Below, in pieces: positions 16,738 through 25,654 of a DNA stretch of 64,000 nucleotides. The notes under the pieces are model-generated. The model ran no database searches. It was not told the origin of the DNA and saw nothing but the letters and a program-made list of their open reading frames with translations. Source of the stretch: Acidovorax sp. FHTAMBA (GTDB lineage: Bacteria; Pseudomonadota; Gammaproteobacteria; Burkholderiales; Burkholderiaceae_C); contig NZ_CP152407.1 in NCBI RefSeq assembly GCF_038958875.1, positions 1,805,501 through 1,869,500 of the forward strand, read 5' to 3'. Both the position numbers and the translations under genes were made by a program. The stretch's first letter is position 1; every line of letters starts with the position of its first letter.

Positions 16738-17929
16738 GATCGGCCTCCTGCACACCGCTGGCCGCGCGCAGGCTGTCGTAGCGCGCCGTGTCGGCCAGGG
16801 GTGTCTGGCTCACTTGCAAGATGGTATGAACCGTTTCGGGCAGAGGCTGCGCTTGCAGGCGGCCCAGCACGTTGATGACGTGCTCGGTGCTCACCCGCCC
16901 TGATGGCGGCGCACTCTCCAGCGCGAGCTCAACGGCCACCAGCACCGCGTCCAGCCCTTGCTTGGGCACCTCGGCCAGCACCTGCGCCATCACCTTGTCG
17001 CCGCCCTCCTGATGCACCAAGGCCTTGCGCATGCGCTGTAGCGGCTCAGGCAGGTCAGCAAAGGGCGCGCCGTTGCGCAGCGCGCCTGGCTTGCGCTCAA
17101 TCAGCGGCACGTAGTGCTGCCAGTCATAGCGGGTCTGGTTGCGATCACTCAGGCGCTCGTGCGTAGCCACGACCGCATCGCCTGCCACCACCACGATCTG
17201 CGCCGGGTACAGGCGCGTACTGACCATCTGCCCCGCCCATTCGCAGGGCACCGAGTAGCGGTTGCGCGCCACCGTCACCAGGCAGGTGCTGCTCACCTTG
17301 GCCGGGTTCTCAACATAGCCATCAAAGGCCACCGGCATCGGCATCAGGTGGCTTTGCTCCAGCTCCAGCATCTCGGCGATGCTGAACGCTTTGTGCTGCG
17401 GGTGGCGCAGCTCTCGCCACAGAGCCCGGCAGCGCTCGCCCAGCCACGCATTGAGCTCGGTAAAGCTGCCAAAGCGCCATTGCCCCGCCTCCACCCAGAT
17501 GCGACGGCGGCTGTCTTGCACATCCTTCTCCACGCGCCCCTTCTCCCAGCCGCTGGCACGGTTGCAAAAATCAGGGTCGAACAGATAGTGCGCGCACATG
17601 GCTGCAAAGCGCGCATTGACCACGGGGCCTTTGCCCTTCTTGACTTTGTCGACCGCCGTCTTCATGTTGTCGTAGATGCCACGGCGTGCCACGCCACCCA
17701 GCGCTGCAAAGCTGCGGGTGTGCGCATCGAACAGCATCTCGTGGCCTTGGCTGGGGTAGGCCACCAGCCAGAAGGCCCCACTGGCACACAGCTTCATGTG
17801 CGAGACCTGCATGCGGTAGTACACCCCGCCCACCAGCAAGCCGTCTTCGCTCCAGTCGAACTGGAAGGCCTCGCCAAGCTCGAAGGTCAATGGCACGAAG
17901 GCCTTGCAGGCCGCCTGTTGGCCTTCACC
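16730..17929 (-). pseudogene. istA: IstA transposase of IS21, N-terminus deleted (copy A)
   Basis: Retains the rve catalytic core (FQFDWSEDG, then KVKKGKGPVVNARF and WEKGRVEKDVQD) but has lost the first roughly 130 residues with the helix-turn-helix. The join lies at the sequence that reads QGEGQQAA in the complete copy, fused directly to the element's left end. Overlaps the istB start by 8 bases. Cannot bind its own ends. Confidence 0.85.
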
Positions 17930-17970
17930 ATCACACCAAAAAGTGGCTCAGTTTTCGGTCGGCGTCAACA

Positions 17971-18043
17971 CTTCAGGCTTCTTGTAGTCGGCCAGCAGGC
18001 TGGCCAGCAGTTTTTGCGGTACTTCGTGCTTCTTGGTTGTCAT
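17971..18043 (-). pseudogene. N-terminal scrap of an IS256-type transposase
   Basis: ATG at 18043 opens MTTKKHEVPQKLL, then ASLLADYKKPE, which resembles the start of mutator/IS256 transposases, and is cut off after 25 codons by the IS21 end. The 60 bases upstream contain a GTGTGCAGAATTTTGTGT stretch that looks like an IS256-type terminal repeat. Short, so the family call is tentative. Confidence 0.5.
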
Positions 18044-18147
18044 TGTGTTTGCGGACAAGCAGGCTCTCGCCTGCGGTGGATTGTCCGTTTACACAAAATT
18101 CTGCACACCCTCCTAACTTGGTTGAGAGAATCAAGTGACATCGCATA

Positions 18148-18178
18148 AGCTTAGAACCGTACCCCAGTACGGAGTCAA
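18148..18178 (-). promoter_or_regulatory. MerR-type promoter/operator pointing left
   Basis: On the minus strand: -35 TTGACT (18173-18178), a 19-bp spacer containing the perfect dyad CCGTAC-N4-GTACGG (18157-18172), then -10 TAAGCT (18148-18153). The over-long 19-bp spacer with a dyad inside is the hallmark of MerR-activated promoters. It fires away from the merR gene, toward 18.0 kb, where only an IS256 scrap and a broken IS21 now lie. The normal target gene has been lost. Confidence 0.75.
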
Positions 18179-18183
18179 GAACC

Positions 18184-18615
18184 ATGTACAACAACCCTCT
18201 GGACGCAGACCCAGGCATGACCATCGGAGATCTGGCCAAGGCGGCCGGTGTCAACGTTGAAACCATTCGGTTCTACCAGCGCAAGAGGCTGATGCTAGAA
18301 CCCGAACGGCCCTCGGGCAGCATTCGGCGCTACGGCAGGAACGATCAGTCTCGATTGCACTTCATCAAAGCCGCGAAGCGGTTGGGTTTCAGCTTGGACG
18401 AGACCGCGCAGCTGCTTCAACTTGAAGATGGGGAGAGTTGTGCTCACGCTCGTGTGAAGGCTGAGACCAAGCTCGTTGAAGTTCGACTCAAGCTTGCGGA
18501 CTTACAACGGATGGAAGCAGCACTTTCATCGTTGGTTCGTCTCTGCGGTTCGGCAAGGGGCATAGTACGTTGTCCGCTGATCGCAGCAATGGAGGCGCAG
18601 TCGAGTCCTATCTAA
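18184..18615 (+). CDS. merR: MerR-family regulator of the mercury-sensor type
   Basis: 143 residues; helix-turn-helix MTIGDLAKAAGVNVETI with FYQRKRLM, then RRYGRNDQSRLHFIKAAKRLGFSLDE split over the usual DNA-binding fold. The three cysteines that bind Hg(II) in MerR are conserved: one in the dimer helix (GESCAHA) and two in the C-terminal loop (RLCGSARGIVRC). The first residues before MTIGD extend the usual start; ATG 18217 is an alternative. It is divergent from the operator above. No merT, merP or merA is nearby in the window, so it is an orphan, or it senses another soft metal. Confidence 0.8.
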   Translation: MYNNPLDADPGMTIGDLAKAAGVNVETIRFYQRKRLMLEPERPSGSIRRYGRNDQSRLHFIKAAKRLGFSLDETAQLLQLEDGESCAHARVKAETKLVEVRLKLADLQRMEAALSSLVRLCGSARGIVRCPLIAAMEAQSSPI

Positions 18616-18857
18616 ATGCTTGAAGCCTTAGTGGGCTCACAGCGGTGCGGCAGCAGTTTGCCGACCTGGCTGGCGCGCTGCATCGGCAGGCGTGCCATCA
18701 CTTCGCGCAGGTAGGCGTAAGGGTCAGCCACTGACGCGCCGGAGACCTGGCATTCGGCCACGATCTGAGCTTTGAGTACCGGGGAGTAATAGCGCCGCTT
18801 GGGGCGTTGGGCGATCGTGTCGTTCGCCAAGGTGTGCATGATCTTCATCGTGCACAC
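18612..18857 (-). pseudogene. IS66 remnant: two proteins fused by deletion
   Basis: The 81-codon frame begins with the N-terminus of the IS66 accessory protein TnpA (RPKRRYYSPVLKAQIVAEC) and jumps, after SGASVA, into the C-terminus of the IS66 transposase (DPYAYLREVMARLP). Everything between was deleted in frame. Its end overlaps the merR stop by 4 bases on the opposite strand. From 18858 to 19127 no gene is supportable; a short tail ending EDERLEQMGLWK at 18960-19043 could be another fragment. Confidence 0.65.
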
Positions 18858-19127
18858 GATGCCTCGGCGCTGGGTCTATCTCAAGATGGGATTGCCGGAC
18901 GCATACATTGCCAGTGCCAAAATGACTGATCATCATTTTTGCACTGTGTCGGCTACGGCGGAGGGCTGGTGGCATCAGGCAGTACATCCGCGAGCAGGAA
19001 AATGAAGATGAGAGGCTCGAACAGATGGGGCTTTGGAAGTGAGCCCGCCACCAATACGGTGGCTCCAAAACTGAGAGGTCGCGTCAGCGACCGTATGTAG
19101 CCGCTTCGAGCGGCTCACAACTTAAAG

Positions 19128-19146
19128 CCCCCGGTTTTGCCGGGGG
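19128..19146 (-). terminator. Rho-independent-like terminator of the cus operon
   Basis: Perfect 7-bp stem CCCCCGG-CAAAA-CCGGGGG (minus strand) followed by CTTTAA, 53 bases past the cusA stop. A weak T tract makes it moderate in strength. Confidence 0.6.
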
Positions 19147-19198
19147 ATAGTTGCTTTCTTTCCATGTATCGAGGGCGCGCTCGGCCCATCAGGCAGCC

Positions 19199-22100
19199 TT
19201 ATCTCGCCATTTTCGGCAGTCGCCACTGCTTGACCAGGCCATAAATGGCCGGGATCACGGCCAGTGTGAGCACAGTCGACGAAATCATCCCTCCCACCAT
19301 CGGTGCGGCGATGCGGCTCATCACCTCCGAGCCTGTTCCAGTCCCCCACAGGATGGGAAGCAGGCCAGCCATGATGGCGACCACCGTCATCATCTTGGGA
19401 CGCACGCGCTCCACAGCCCCTTCCATGATGGCTTCATAGAGATCCGCAACGCTAGGCTCTTTGTTTTCAGCGCGGCGTTTGGCCTGGATTTCCTCCCAGG
19501 CATGGTCGAGATAGATCAGCATGATCACCCCGGTCTCGGCGGCCACACCCGCCAGGGCGATGAAGCCCACCGCGACGGCCACCGACATGTTGTAGCCCAT
19601 CCACCACATGAGCCAGATACCTCCGACCAGTGCAAACGGCACCGACAGCATGACGATCAGGGTTTCGGTCAGGCGCTTGAAGTTCAGGTACAGCAGCAGA
19701 AAGATGATAAGCAAGGTGACGGGAATGACTACCTTCATCTTCTGCACCGCACGTTCCATCGATTCAAACTGTCCACTCCAGGTCGCGTAGTAGCCTGGCG
19801 GGAATTGGACCTGTTCGTTCACGGCTTTGCGGGCGTCTGCCACGTAGCCACCGATATCGCGGTCGCGGATGTCGACGAAGATGTAGGCTGATAGAAGCGC
19901 GTTTTCCGTGCGGATGCCAGGCGCGCCCTTGGCGATCTCAACGCGTGCGACCTGCCCCAGCGGCACCATGGCGCCGTCCATGGTCGGGACGAGCACCTCC
20001 CGTGCGATCTGCTGTGGGTCAGCGCGCAGTTCGCGCGGATAACGCACCGTGACACCAAAACGCTCTCGGCCTTCAACGGTGGTCGTCACCATCTCGCCGC
20101 CCAGCGCCGTGCCGATGACGTCCTGCAGTTCCCCCACCCCCAGTCCGTAGCGCGCCAGTTGCGCCCGGTCGGGCTCGATGTTGAGGTAGAAGCCGCCGGT
20201 AATGCGCTCGGCGAACGCGGAGGTCGTTCCAGGCACCTGCTTGACTACAGTTTCAATCTCGCGCGCCAGGCGTTCCATTTCGCCCAGATCCTTGCCGAAA
20301 ACCTTGATACCGATGGGCGTACGGATGCCGGTTGAGAGCATGTCGATGCGCGCCTTGATGGGCATGGTCCAGGCGTTGGATACGCCTGGGAACTGCAGCG
20401 CCTGGTCTAACTCGGCGATCAGCTTGTCCATCGTCATGCCCGAGCGCCATTCGGATTCGGGCTTGAGATTGATGACGGTCTCGAACATCTCGGTAGGCGC
20501 CGGATCGGTTGCCGTATTGGCTCGCCCAGCCTTACCGTAGACCGACACCACTTCGGGAAAGCTCTTGATGATCTTGTTTTGCGTTTGCAATAGCTCAGCC
20601 GCCTTGGTGATGGACATGCCTGGCAGCGACGCGGGCATGTACAACAGCGTGCCTTCGTTGAGCGTAGGCATGAACTCGGATCCCAACTGGCTGGCGGGAT
20701 AGATCGAAACACCCAGAACCAGAAGCGACGTAGCAATTGTCAGCTTCTTCCAGCGCATTACAGCGGCAATGATGGGACGGTAGGTCCAGATCAGGAACCG
20801 GTTCACCGGATTACGGGACTCAGGCATGATCCGTCCCCGGATGAACAGCATCATCAGTACCGGCACCAACGTCACGGACAGAAGCGCTGCCCCAGCCATT
20901 GCGAAGGTCTTGGTGTAGGCCAGTGGCGAGAACAGGCGCCCCTCCTGCGATTCCAGAGTGAACACTGGCAGAAAGGACACGGTGATGATGAGCAGCGAAA
21001 AGAACAGCGCTGGTCCCACTTCCTTGCAGGCTGCGATCATGGCCTCCACACGCTCAGCATTGCTGTGGTCGGCGGGCAGGCGTTCCACGTGCTTATGCGC
21101 GTTCTCGATCATGACGATTGCAGCATCCACCATGGCCCCGATAGCGATGGCGATGCCGCCCAGGCTCATCAGGTTGGAGTTCATGCCCAGCAATCGCATG
21201 GCGATGAAGGCGATCAATACACCGACGGGCAGCATCAAAATGGCCACCAGCGCCGAGCGGACGTGCATGAGAAAAACCATGCAGACAAGCGCGACGATCA
21301 GGCTCTCCTCCAGCAAAGTACGTTTGAGCGTGTCAATGGCACGGTGGATGAGGTCGGACCGATCGTAAACCGCCTCGATCGTGACGCCCGGCGGCAAGCC
21401 AGTCGAGACCTCGGCAATCTTTTCCTTGAGGTTGTGAATCACCTCCAGCGCGTTTTGGCCATAGCGGGACATGGCGATTCCCGAGACCACTTCGCCCTCA
21501 CCGTTAAGCTCTGTCAGCCCACGGCGCTCGTCCGGCGCCAGTTCCACCCGGGCAATGTCTCGGATCAAAACCGGAGTACCTTTTTCGGCCTTGACCACGA
21601 GGTTTTCAATGTCGGCCACGCCTCGAAGGTAGCCCCTGCCGCGTACCATGTATTCGGTCTCGGCCATCTCCACGAGACGTCCGCCGACATCGCGATTCGA
21701 CTCGCGCACTACCTGCGAAACCTTAGCCAGAGGAATACCATAGGCCCGCAGTTTCACCGGATCGACAGTGATCTGGTATGTCTGCACAAACCCGCCGATT
21801 GATGCAACCTCTGCTACGCCGTGTGCCTTGGTGAGCTGATAGCGCAGATACCAGTCCTGCAGCGTGCGTAGTTCGGCCAGGGTCTTGTCCTTGGCCAGCA
21901 GCGCGTACTGGTAGACCCAGCCCACGCCCGTCGCATCCGGGCCGATCTGTGGTGTCACGCCTTTGGGCATGCGCCCCGCCGCAAAGTTGAGGTATTCGAG
22001 CACGCGCGAGCGTGCCCAGTAGATGTCGGTGCCGTCCTCGAAGATGATGTAGACGAACGAGGCGCCAAAGAAGGAGAAGCCCCGCACCACCTTGGACTTG

Positions 22101-22330
22101 GGTACTGACAACATGGACGTGGTCAGCGGATACGTGACCTGATCTTCGACCACCTGCGGGGCCTGTCCTGGATACTCGGTATAGACGATGACCTGAACGT
22201 CAGACAGGTCCGGCAACGCGTCCAGCGGGGTTTTGAGCACAGCATAGACGCCGCCAACAATGACGAACAAAGTCGCCAGCAGTACGAGGAAACGGTTTCT
22301 TCCCGACCAATCGATGATCTTCGCAAGCAT
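19199..22330 (-). CDS. cusA: Copper/silver RND efflux pump CusA
   Basis: 1043 residues, a full-length HME-RND pump of the inner membrane. The TM4 proton-relay segment GAMVDAAIVMIEN is typical of the Cu/Ag (HME-4) group rather than CzcA. Methionines that carry Cu(I)/Ag(I) through CusA are visible in the pore region (TLLYMPASLPGMS and TMPIKARIDM). The ATG at 22330 is preceded by GGAGACACC. Last gene of the DUF2789-cusC-cusB-cusA operon. With CusB and CusC it moves periplasmic copper out of the cell. Confidence 0.92.
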   Translation of the reverse strand: MLAKIIDWSGRNRFLVLLATLFVIVGGVYAVLKTPLDALPDLSDVQVIVYTEYPGQAPQVVEDQVTYPLTTSMLSVPKSKVVRGFSFFGASFVYIIFEDGTDIYWARSRVLEYLNFAAGRMPKGVTPQIGPDATGVGWVYQYALLAKDKTLAELRTLQDWYLRYQLTKAHGVAEVASIGGFVQTYQITVDPVKLRAYGIPLAKVSQVVRESNRDVGGRLVEMAETEYMVRGRGYLRGVADIENLVVKAEKGTPVLIRDIARVELAPDERRGLTELNGEGEVVSGIAMSRYGQNALEVIHNLKEKIAEVSTGLPPGVTIEAVYDRSDLIHRAIDTLKRTLLEESLIVALVCMVFLMHVRSALVAILMLPVGVLIAFIAMRLLGMNSNLMSLGGIAIAIGAMVDAAIVMIENAHKHVERLPADHSNAERVEAMIAACKEVGPALFFSLLIITVSFLPVFTLESQEGRLFSPLAYTKTFAMAGAALLSVTLVPVLMMLFIRGRIMPESRNPVNRFLIWTYRPIIAAVMRWKKLTIATSLLVLGVSIYPASQLGSEFMPTLNEGTLLYMPASLPGMSITKAAELLQTQNKIIKSFPEVVSVYGKAGRANTATDPAPTEMFETVINLKPESEWRSGMTMDKLIAELDQALQFPGVSNAWTMPIKARIDMLSTGIRTPIGIKVFGKDLGEMERLAREIETVVKQVPGTTSAFAERITGGFYLNIEPDRAQLARYGLGVGELQDVIGTALGGEMVTTTVEGRERFGVTVRYPRELRADPQQIAREVLVPTMDGAMVPLGQVARVEIAKGAPGIRTENALLSAYIFVDIRDRDIGGYVADARKAVNEQVQFPPGYYATWSGQFESMERAVQKMKVVIPVTLLIIFLLLYLNFKRLTETLIVMLSVPFALVGGIWLMWWMGYNMSVAVAVGFIALAGVAAETGVIMLIYLDHAWEEIQAKRRAENKEPSVADLYEAIMEGAVERVRPKMMTVVAIMAGLLPILWGTGTGSEVMSRIAAPMVGGMISSTVLTLAVIPAIYGLVKQWRLPKMAR

Positions 22331-22345
22331 GGTGTCTCCCGAAAA

Positions 22346-23950
22346 TCAGTTGTGACCGGCGTGGGGATTGGCCGTGGCATTGCCCGAGGGCTTGACTGCG
22401 GTGATCACCCATTCTCCTTGCCCGCGTTCGACGAACTCGAACGCCACCGCTGCGCCAGGCTTGAGCTGTTTCAGCAAATCGCTGTTCGCAACCTTGAACT
22501 CCATGGACATGGCTGGCCATTTGAGGCTGGGCACCGTACCGTGCGCCAGCGTCACCGTGGAGGACTTCGTATCGATGTCCTCTACTGTGCCTTCGGCTTG
22601 GTGACCCACGCCTGTGACGGCCTTGGTGCTTGCTGATCCATCAGGAGTGGCTTGAGTCCCGTGTCCTGTATGCCCCAGGCCTCCGATGGCGGCTTTGAGG
22701 TTGCTTTCCGCATCGATGAGGAAATTGGCGGCCACTACGACCATCTCACCGTCCTGCACGCCCTCGATAATTTCGATGCGGTCCTCGCTGCGCGCGCCGA
22801 CCTTGACTTCGCGGGGCTCGAAACGCCCCTCCTTGAGTTGCACCAGAACGATCTGCCGTGTTCCGCTGTCGATAACCGCCGACGTCGGTACCGTCAGCAC
22901 GGTGCCCTTGGAGGCGGCGGGCAGTTCCACCTGTGCAAACATGCCCGGCTTTAGCAACCCACCTGCATTGGTCAATTCGACCCGCACGGGCACGGTGCGA
23001 GTTTCAGCCGTGAGCGTTGGATAGACGTAGGTGATGGAACCGGTGAATACCTTGTCCGGGTAGGCGTTGATGCGAACCGTGGCCTTTGCCCCTGTTTTGA
23101 CCATGCCGATGTCCTGCTCGAATACATCGGCTATCACCCACACTGAAGACAGGTTAGTGACCTGGTAGAGCGCGTCGCCTGGCATGAAACGCATGCCCTG
23201 TACCGCCTTTTTCTCGGTCACGATGCCTGCCACCGGCGAGCGAAATGTGAGGGTGCGGCGCGCCGTGCCCGACTGAGTCAGCGCCTTCACCTGCTCGTCC
23301 GAAATATCCCAGTTGCGCAGGCGTGTCAGGCCCGATTCGGCGAGTTCTCGCATTCCTTTCTGTGTTTCCTCGCTGGCGCCCTTCAAGGCGTCGACCCCTT
23401 GGGCGGCAATCGCATATTCGCGTTGCGCCGACACCAGCTCTGGGCTGTAGACCTCGAACAACGGCTGGCCCTTGCCCACGGCCTGGCCGGTGGCGTTGAC
23501 ATGCAAGCGTTCGACGTAGCCCTCGAACTTGGGGGTGATGGCGTAGGTCAGGCGCTCGTCGGGTTCGATGCGGCCTGCCGCGCGCACCATCTTGTCCAGG
23601 TTGCGCAGGCTGACAGCCTCAACGCGCACCCCGAGCTTCTGAACCTTGTCGGTGCTGATCTTGATCTGGTTGGCGCTTCCGGCTTCCGGTTCCTGATCGC
23701 CCTCGTAGACGGGGATGTAATCCATCCCCATCGGGTCCTTCTTGGGCGTGGGGGACGTATCGGGCAAGCCCATCGGATTGCGGTAATAGAGAACCTTGCG
23801 CTCCTTCTTATCGTTTGCCGAAGCAACAGTCGATGTCGCCTGCACTGATCCATGTGCAGCGGACTGGCGTTGCCCGTACCAATAGCCGCCTCCCGCAGCC
23901 AGTGCCGTGGCGGCCAGCACGAGCGCGCCCACCTTGATAGTTGTTGTCAT
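22346..23950 (-). CDS. cusB: CusB periplasmic adaptor with fused CusF-like domain
   Basis: 534 residues. After an N-terminal membrane anchor (TALAAGGGYWYG) comes a heavy-metal-binding segment, YYRNPMGLPDTSPTPKKDPMG, shared with many CusB proteins. The hairpin, lipoyl and beta-barrel domains follow. The last roughly 90 residues form a CusF-like OB fold with its ligands in place: His in TLAHGTV, then KWPAMSMEF (Trp, Met, Met). So the copper chaperone is built into the adaptor. The start overlaps the cusC stop (ATGA). Confidence 0.9.
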   Translation of the reverse strand: MTTTIKVGALVLAATALAAGGGYWYGQRQSAAHGSVQATSTVASANDKKERKVLYYRNPMGLPDTSPTPKKDPMGMDYIPVYEGDQEPEAGSANQIKISTDKVQKLGVRVEAVSLRNLDKMVRAAGRIEPDERLTYAITPKFEGYVERLHVNATGQAVGKGQPLFEVYSPELVSAQREYAIAAQGVDALKGASEETQKGMRELAESGLTRLRNWDISDEQVKALTQSGTARRTLTFRSPVAGIVTEKKAVQGMRFMPGDALYQVTNLSSVWVIADVFEQDIGMVKTGAKATVRINAYPDKVFTGSITYVYPTLTAETRTVPVRVELTNAGGLLKPGMFAQVELPAASKGTVLTVPTSAVIDSGTRQIVLVQLKEGRFEPREVKVGARSEDRIEIIEGVQDGEMVVVAANFLIDAESNLKAAIGGLGHTGHGTQATPDGSASTKAVTGVGHQAEGTVEDIDTKSSTVTLAHGTVPSLKWPAMSMEFKVANSDLLKQLKPGAAVAFEFVERGQGEWVITAVKPSGNATANPHAGHN

Positions 23951-25221
23951 AGATCTTCTCCCACGATGCGCTCGATGTCCGCCAGACGCATCTGGGCTGC
24001 AACTCCTGCTTTGACTTGATTGAGTTTGGCTTGTCGTATCTGTCTCTGTGCATCCAGCAGGGTGGCGAAATCCACCTTGCCCGATTCGTAGCCTGCCAAA
24101 GCCGACCGGAACGTCAGCTCCGACTGGGGTAGCAGGCTGTCCGTGGTCAACGCCAGCGTACGGCGAGCCGCATCCAGGCCCGCCAAGTTTTCATACAGAT
24201 CCGCCAGTACCTGGTTGGTGGCCGCTTCGCGGCGCGAGCGGGCGGCATCCAGCATGGCCTGTGCTTCCTGCTCCTGTGCGCGCCGGGTGTCCTGCTGCAA
24301 GGGAATGGTGACCTCGACCATCAACTCCCATTCCCGGATCGACTTACCGTACTGGATGGGTGACACCCCCACCGCAAAGTCCGGATAGCGGTTCTTGTAG
24401 GTGAGTTCACGGTTCTTTTCTGCAGCCTGGATTTGTGACTCCTCGGTTCTCAGCAGCGGATTGCTGGACCGTGCACGCTGCTCCAGGACATCGAATCGCA
24501 TGGTCTCAGGCGCCGGAAGTGTGCGAATGCTCTCTGGCGTAGCCAGCATCTCGCTGGCAGGGCGCCCCACGAGCGCTTTCAGCTTGGCCTGCAACTGACT
24601 TCGCTCTGCTTCGAGTGCAATCAATTCGTTGCGCATGGTGGTTTGCTCCAGCTGCGCACGAATGACATCCTGCTGTGCCGCGAGGCCACTGCCATATCGC
24701 ACTTGGGCCACCTTCTCCAGCCGGGCCATCAGGTCCAAGATCTCCCGGGTCAGCCGCTCGTTCTGCTCCAGGTAGTAAAGCTGGGCATGTGTGGTCTTGA
24801 TCCTGCTGACCAATTCACTCCAGGTGCCTGCCAACTTCCCCCGCGCCGCCTCGGCCTGCAATGCGGCGGCAGCGCGCTTGAGCTCCCGCTTTCCAAACCA
24901 GGGCAGCTCCTGTGTAAAGATGTAGCGAGTACTCCCCACGCGCCCAGGTAGCAACGTCGGGTTGCGCTCTCCCATCCGGGTGATATCGCGCAATTCCATG
25001 CTGAACTTGGGGTCGGGCAAGGCGCCGGCAGGAAGAATTCGTTCTGCGGCGGCATTGGCTTCGAACTGCATGCTGGCAAATTCTGGATTACCTTCCCGCG
25101 CCGCATTCAAAAGCCCCTCCAGATGGGCGCCAATGCGCCCCTCTTGACTGAAACTTGCCTGGGTAAATACGAGTGCCAGCAATGCTGCGCCGACGGATAG
25201 CCTCAACCGTATCTTGGACAT
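23947..25221 (-). CDS. cusC: CusC-type TolC-family outer membrane factor
   Basis: 424 residues with a signal peptide (ending ASFS) and the paired outer-membrane-efflux repeats. It is the outer membrane duct of the Cus pump. The ATG at 25221 overlaps the TGA of the preceding gene (TGATG); a GTG one codon earlier is possible. Low similarity to the TolC-like proteins of the cop modules, so they are separate lineages. Confidence 0.88.
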   Translation of the reverse strand: MSKIRLRLSVGAALLALVFTQASFSQEGRIGAHLEGLLNAAREGNPEFASMQFEANAAAERILPAGALPDPKFSMELRDITRMGERNPTLLPGRVGSTRYIFTQELPWFGKRELKRAAAALQAEAARGKLAGTWSELVSRIKTTHAQLYYLEQNERLTREILDLMARLEKVAQVRYGSGLAAQQDVIRAQLEQTTMRNELIALEAERSQLQAKLKALVGRPASEMLATPESIRTLPAPETMRFDVLEQRARSSNPLLRTEESQIQAAEKNRELTYKNRYPDFAVGVSPIQYGKSIREWELMVEVTIPLQQDTRRAQEQEAQAMLDAARSRREAATNQVLADLYENLAGLDAARRTLALTTDSLLPQSELTFRSALAGYESGKVDFATLLDAQRQIRQAKLNQVKAGVAAQMRLADIERIVGEDL

Positions 25222-25466
25222 CACTTACCTTTCGATCCACGCAAGGCCGCATTCAACTGGTCAACCACCTCTGCCCAATCCGCATCCAGCAATAGCTCAT
25301 CCCGTAACAGGGCCGATTGGGCCTGACTCCAGAATGGCGCGTTTTCCAGCCGGATGGAAGGATGGAGCGGGCTGTGGTGCTCCAGGAAGTGCTGGATGCT
25401 CCGGGCGTCAGCGGCAAGCCCCAGTTGTTGAAATAGCTCGGTGAACCGATGGTAGGTCGAATCCAT
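25221..25466 (-). CDS. DUF2789 family protein (81 aa)
   Basis: Small cytoplasmic protein with the family pattern FTELFQQLGL near the start, PFWSQAQSALLRDEL in the middle and DADWAEVVDQLN near the end. DUF2789 proteins have no known function but often precede metal efflux genes. It heads the cus operon, with stop and cusC start overlapping, so it is co-translated with the pump. The upstream ATG at 25517 is less likely because the conserved region begins at MDSTY. Confidence 0.75.
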   Translation of the reverse strand: MDSTYHRFTELFQQLGLAADARSIQHFLEHHSPLHPSIRLENAPFWSQAQSALLRDELLLDADWAEVVDQLNAALRGSKGK

Positions 25467-25566
25467 TGCGTTGATTCCCTCAGTGTTCTTGTAGGCGCGG
25501 CGAATGTGGAGCGCCATCCCATGGAGTCATTCTCGACAGGCTGGCCTGATAGAAGGATGAGCCGCA

Positions 25567-25584
25567 GATTACGTTTATGTAATC
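25567..25584. promoter_or_regulatory. Palindromic CopR-like box upstream of cus
   Basis: GATTAC-GTTTAT-GTAATC, a perfect 6-bp inverted repeat, 101 bases upstream of the DUF2789 start. Its core TTACGTTTATGTAAT aligns without gaps to the boxes at 1948 and 39099. A likely site for a copper response regulator; which CopR binds is not knowable from sequence. Confidence 0.6.
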
Positions 25585-25654
25585 AAGTCTCAACAGTGGT
25601 CACTCCTGGCATAGGGACTGCGGATGGGTACGCGCCGACTGGCACCGCTCTTGC

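Larger units (their letters stand above)
14142..17970 (-). mobile_element. IS21-family element, internally deleted and split by an IS3
   Basis: Outer ends are TGTTGGCGCCGATT (14142) and the complement of TGTTGACGCCGACC (17970), the same as in the complete copy at 43409-46028. About 403 bp covering the 5' end of istA are missing relative to that copy, and a 1.6-kb IS3 element sits near the right end. No matching target duplication flanks the outer ends: a kinase fragment is on one side and an IS256 fragment on the other. It cannot encode a full IstA. Confidence 0.85.
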
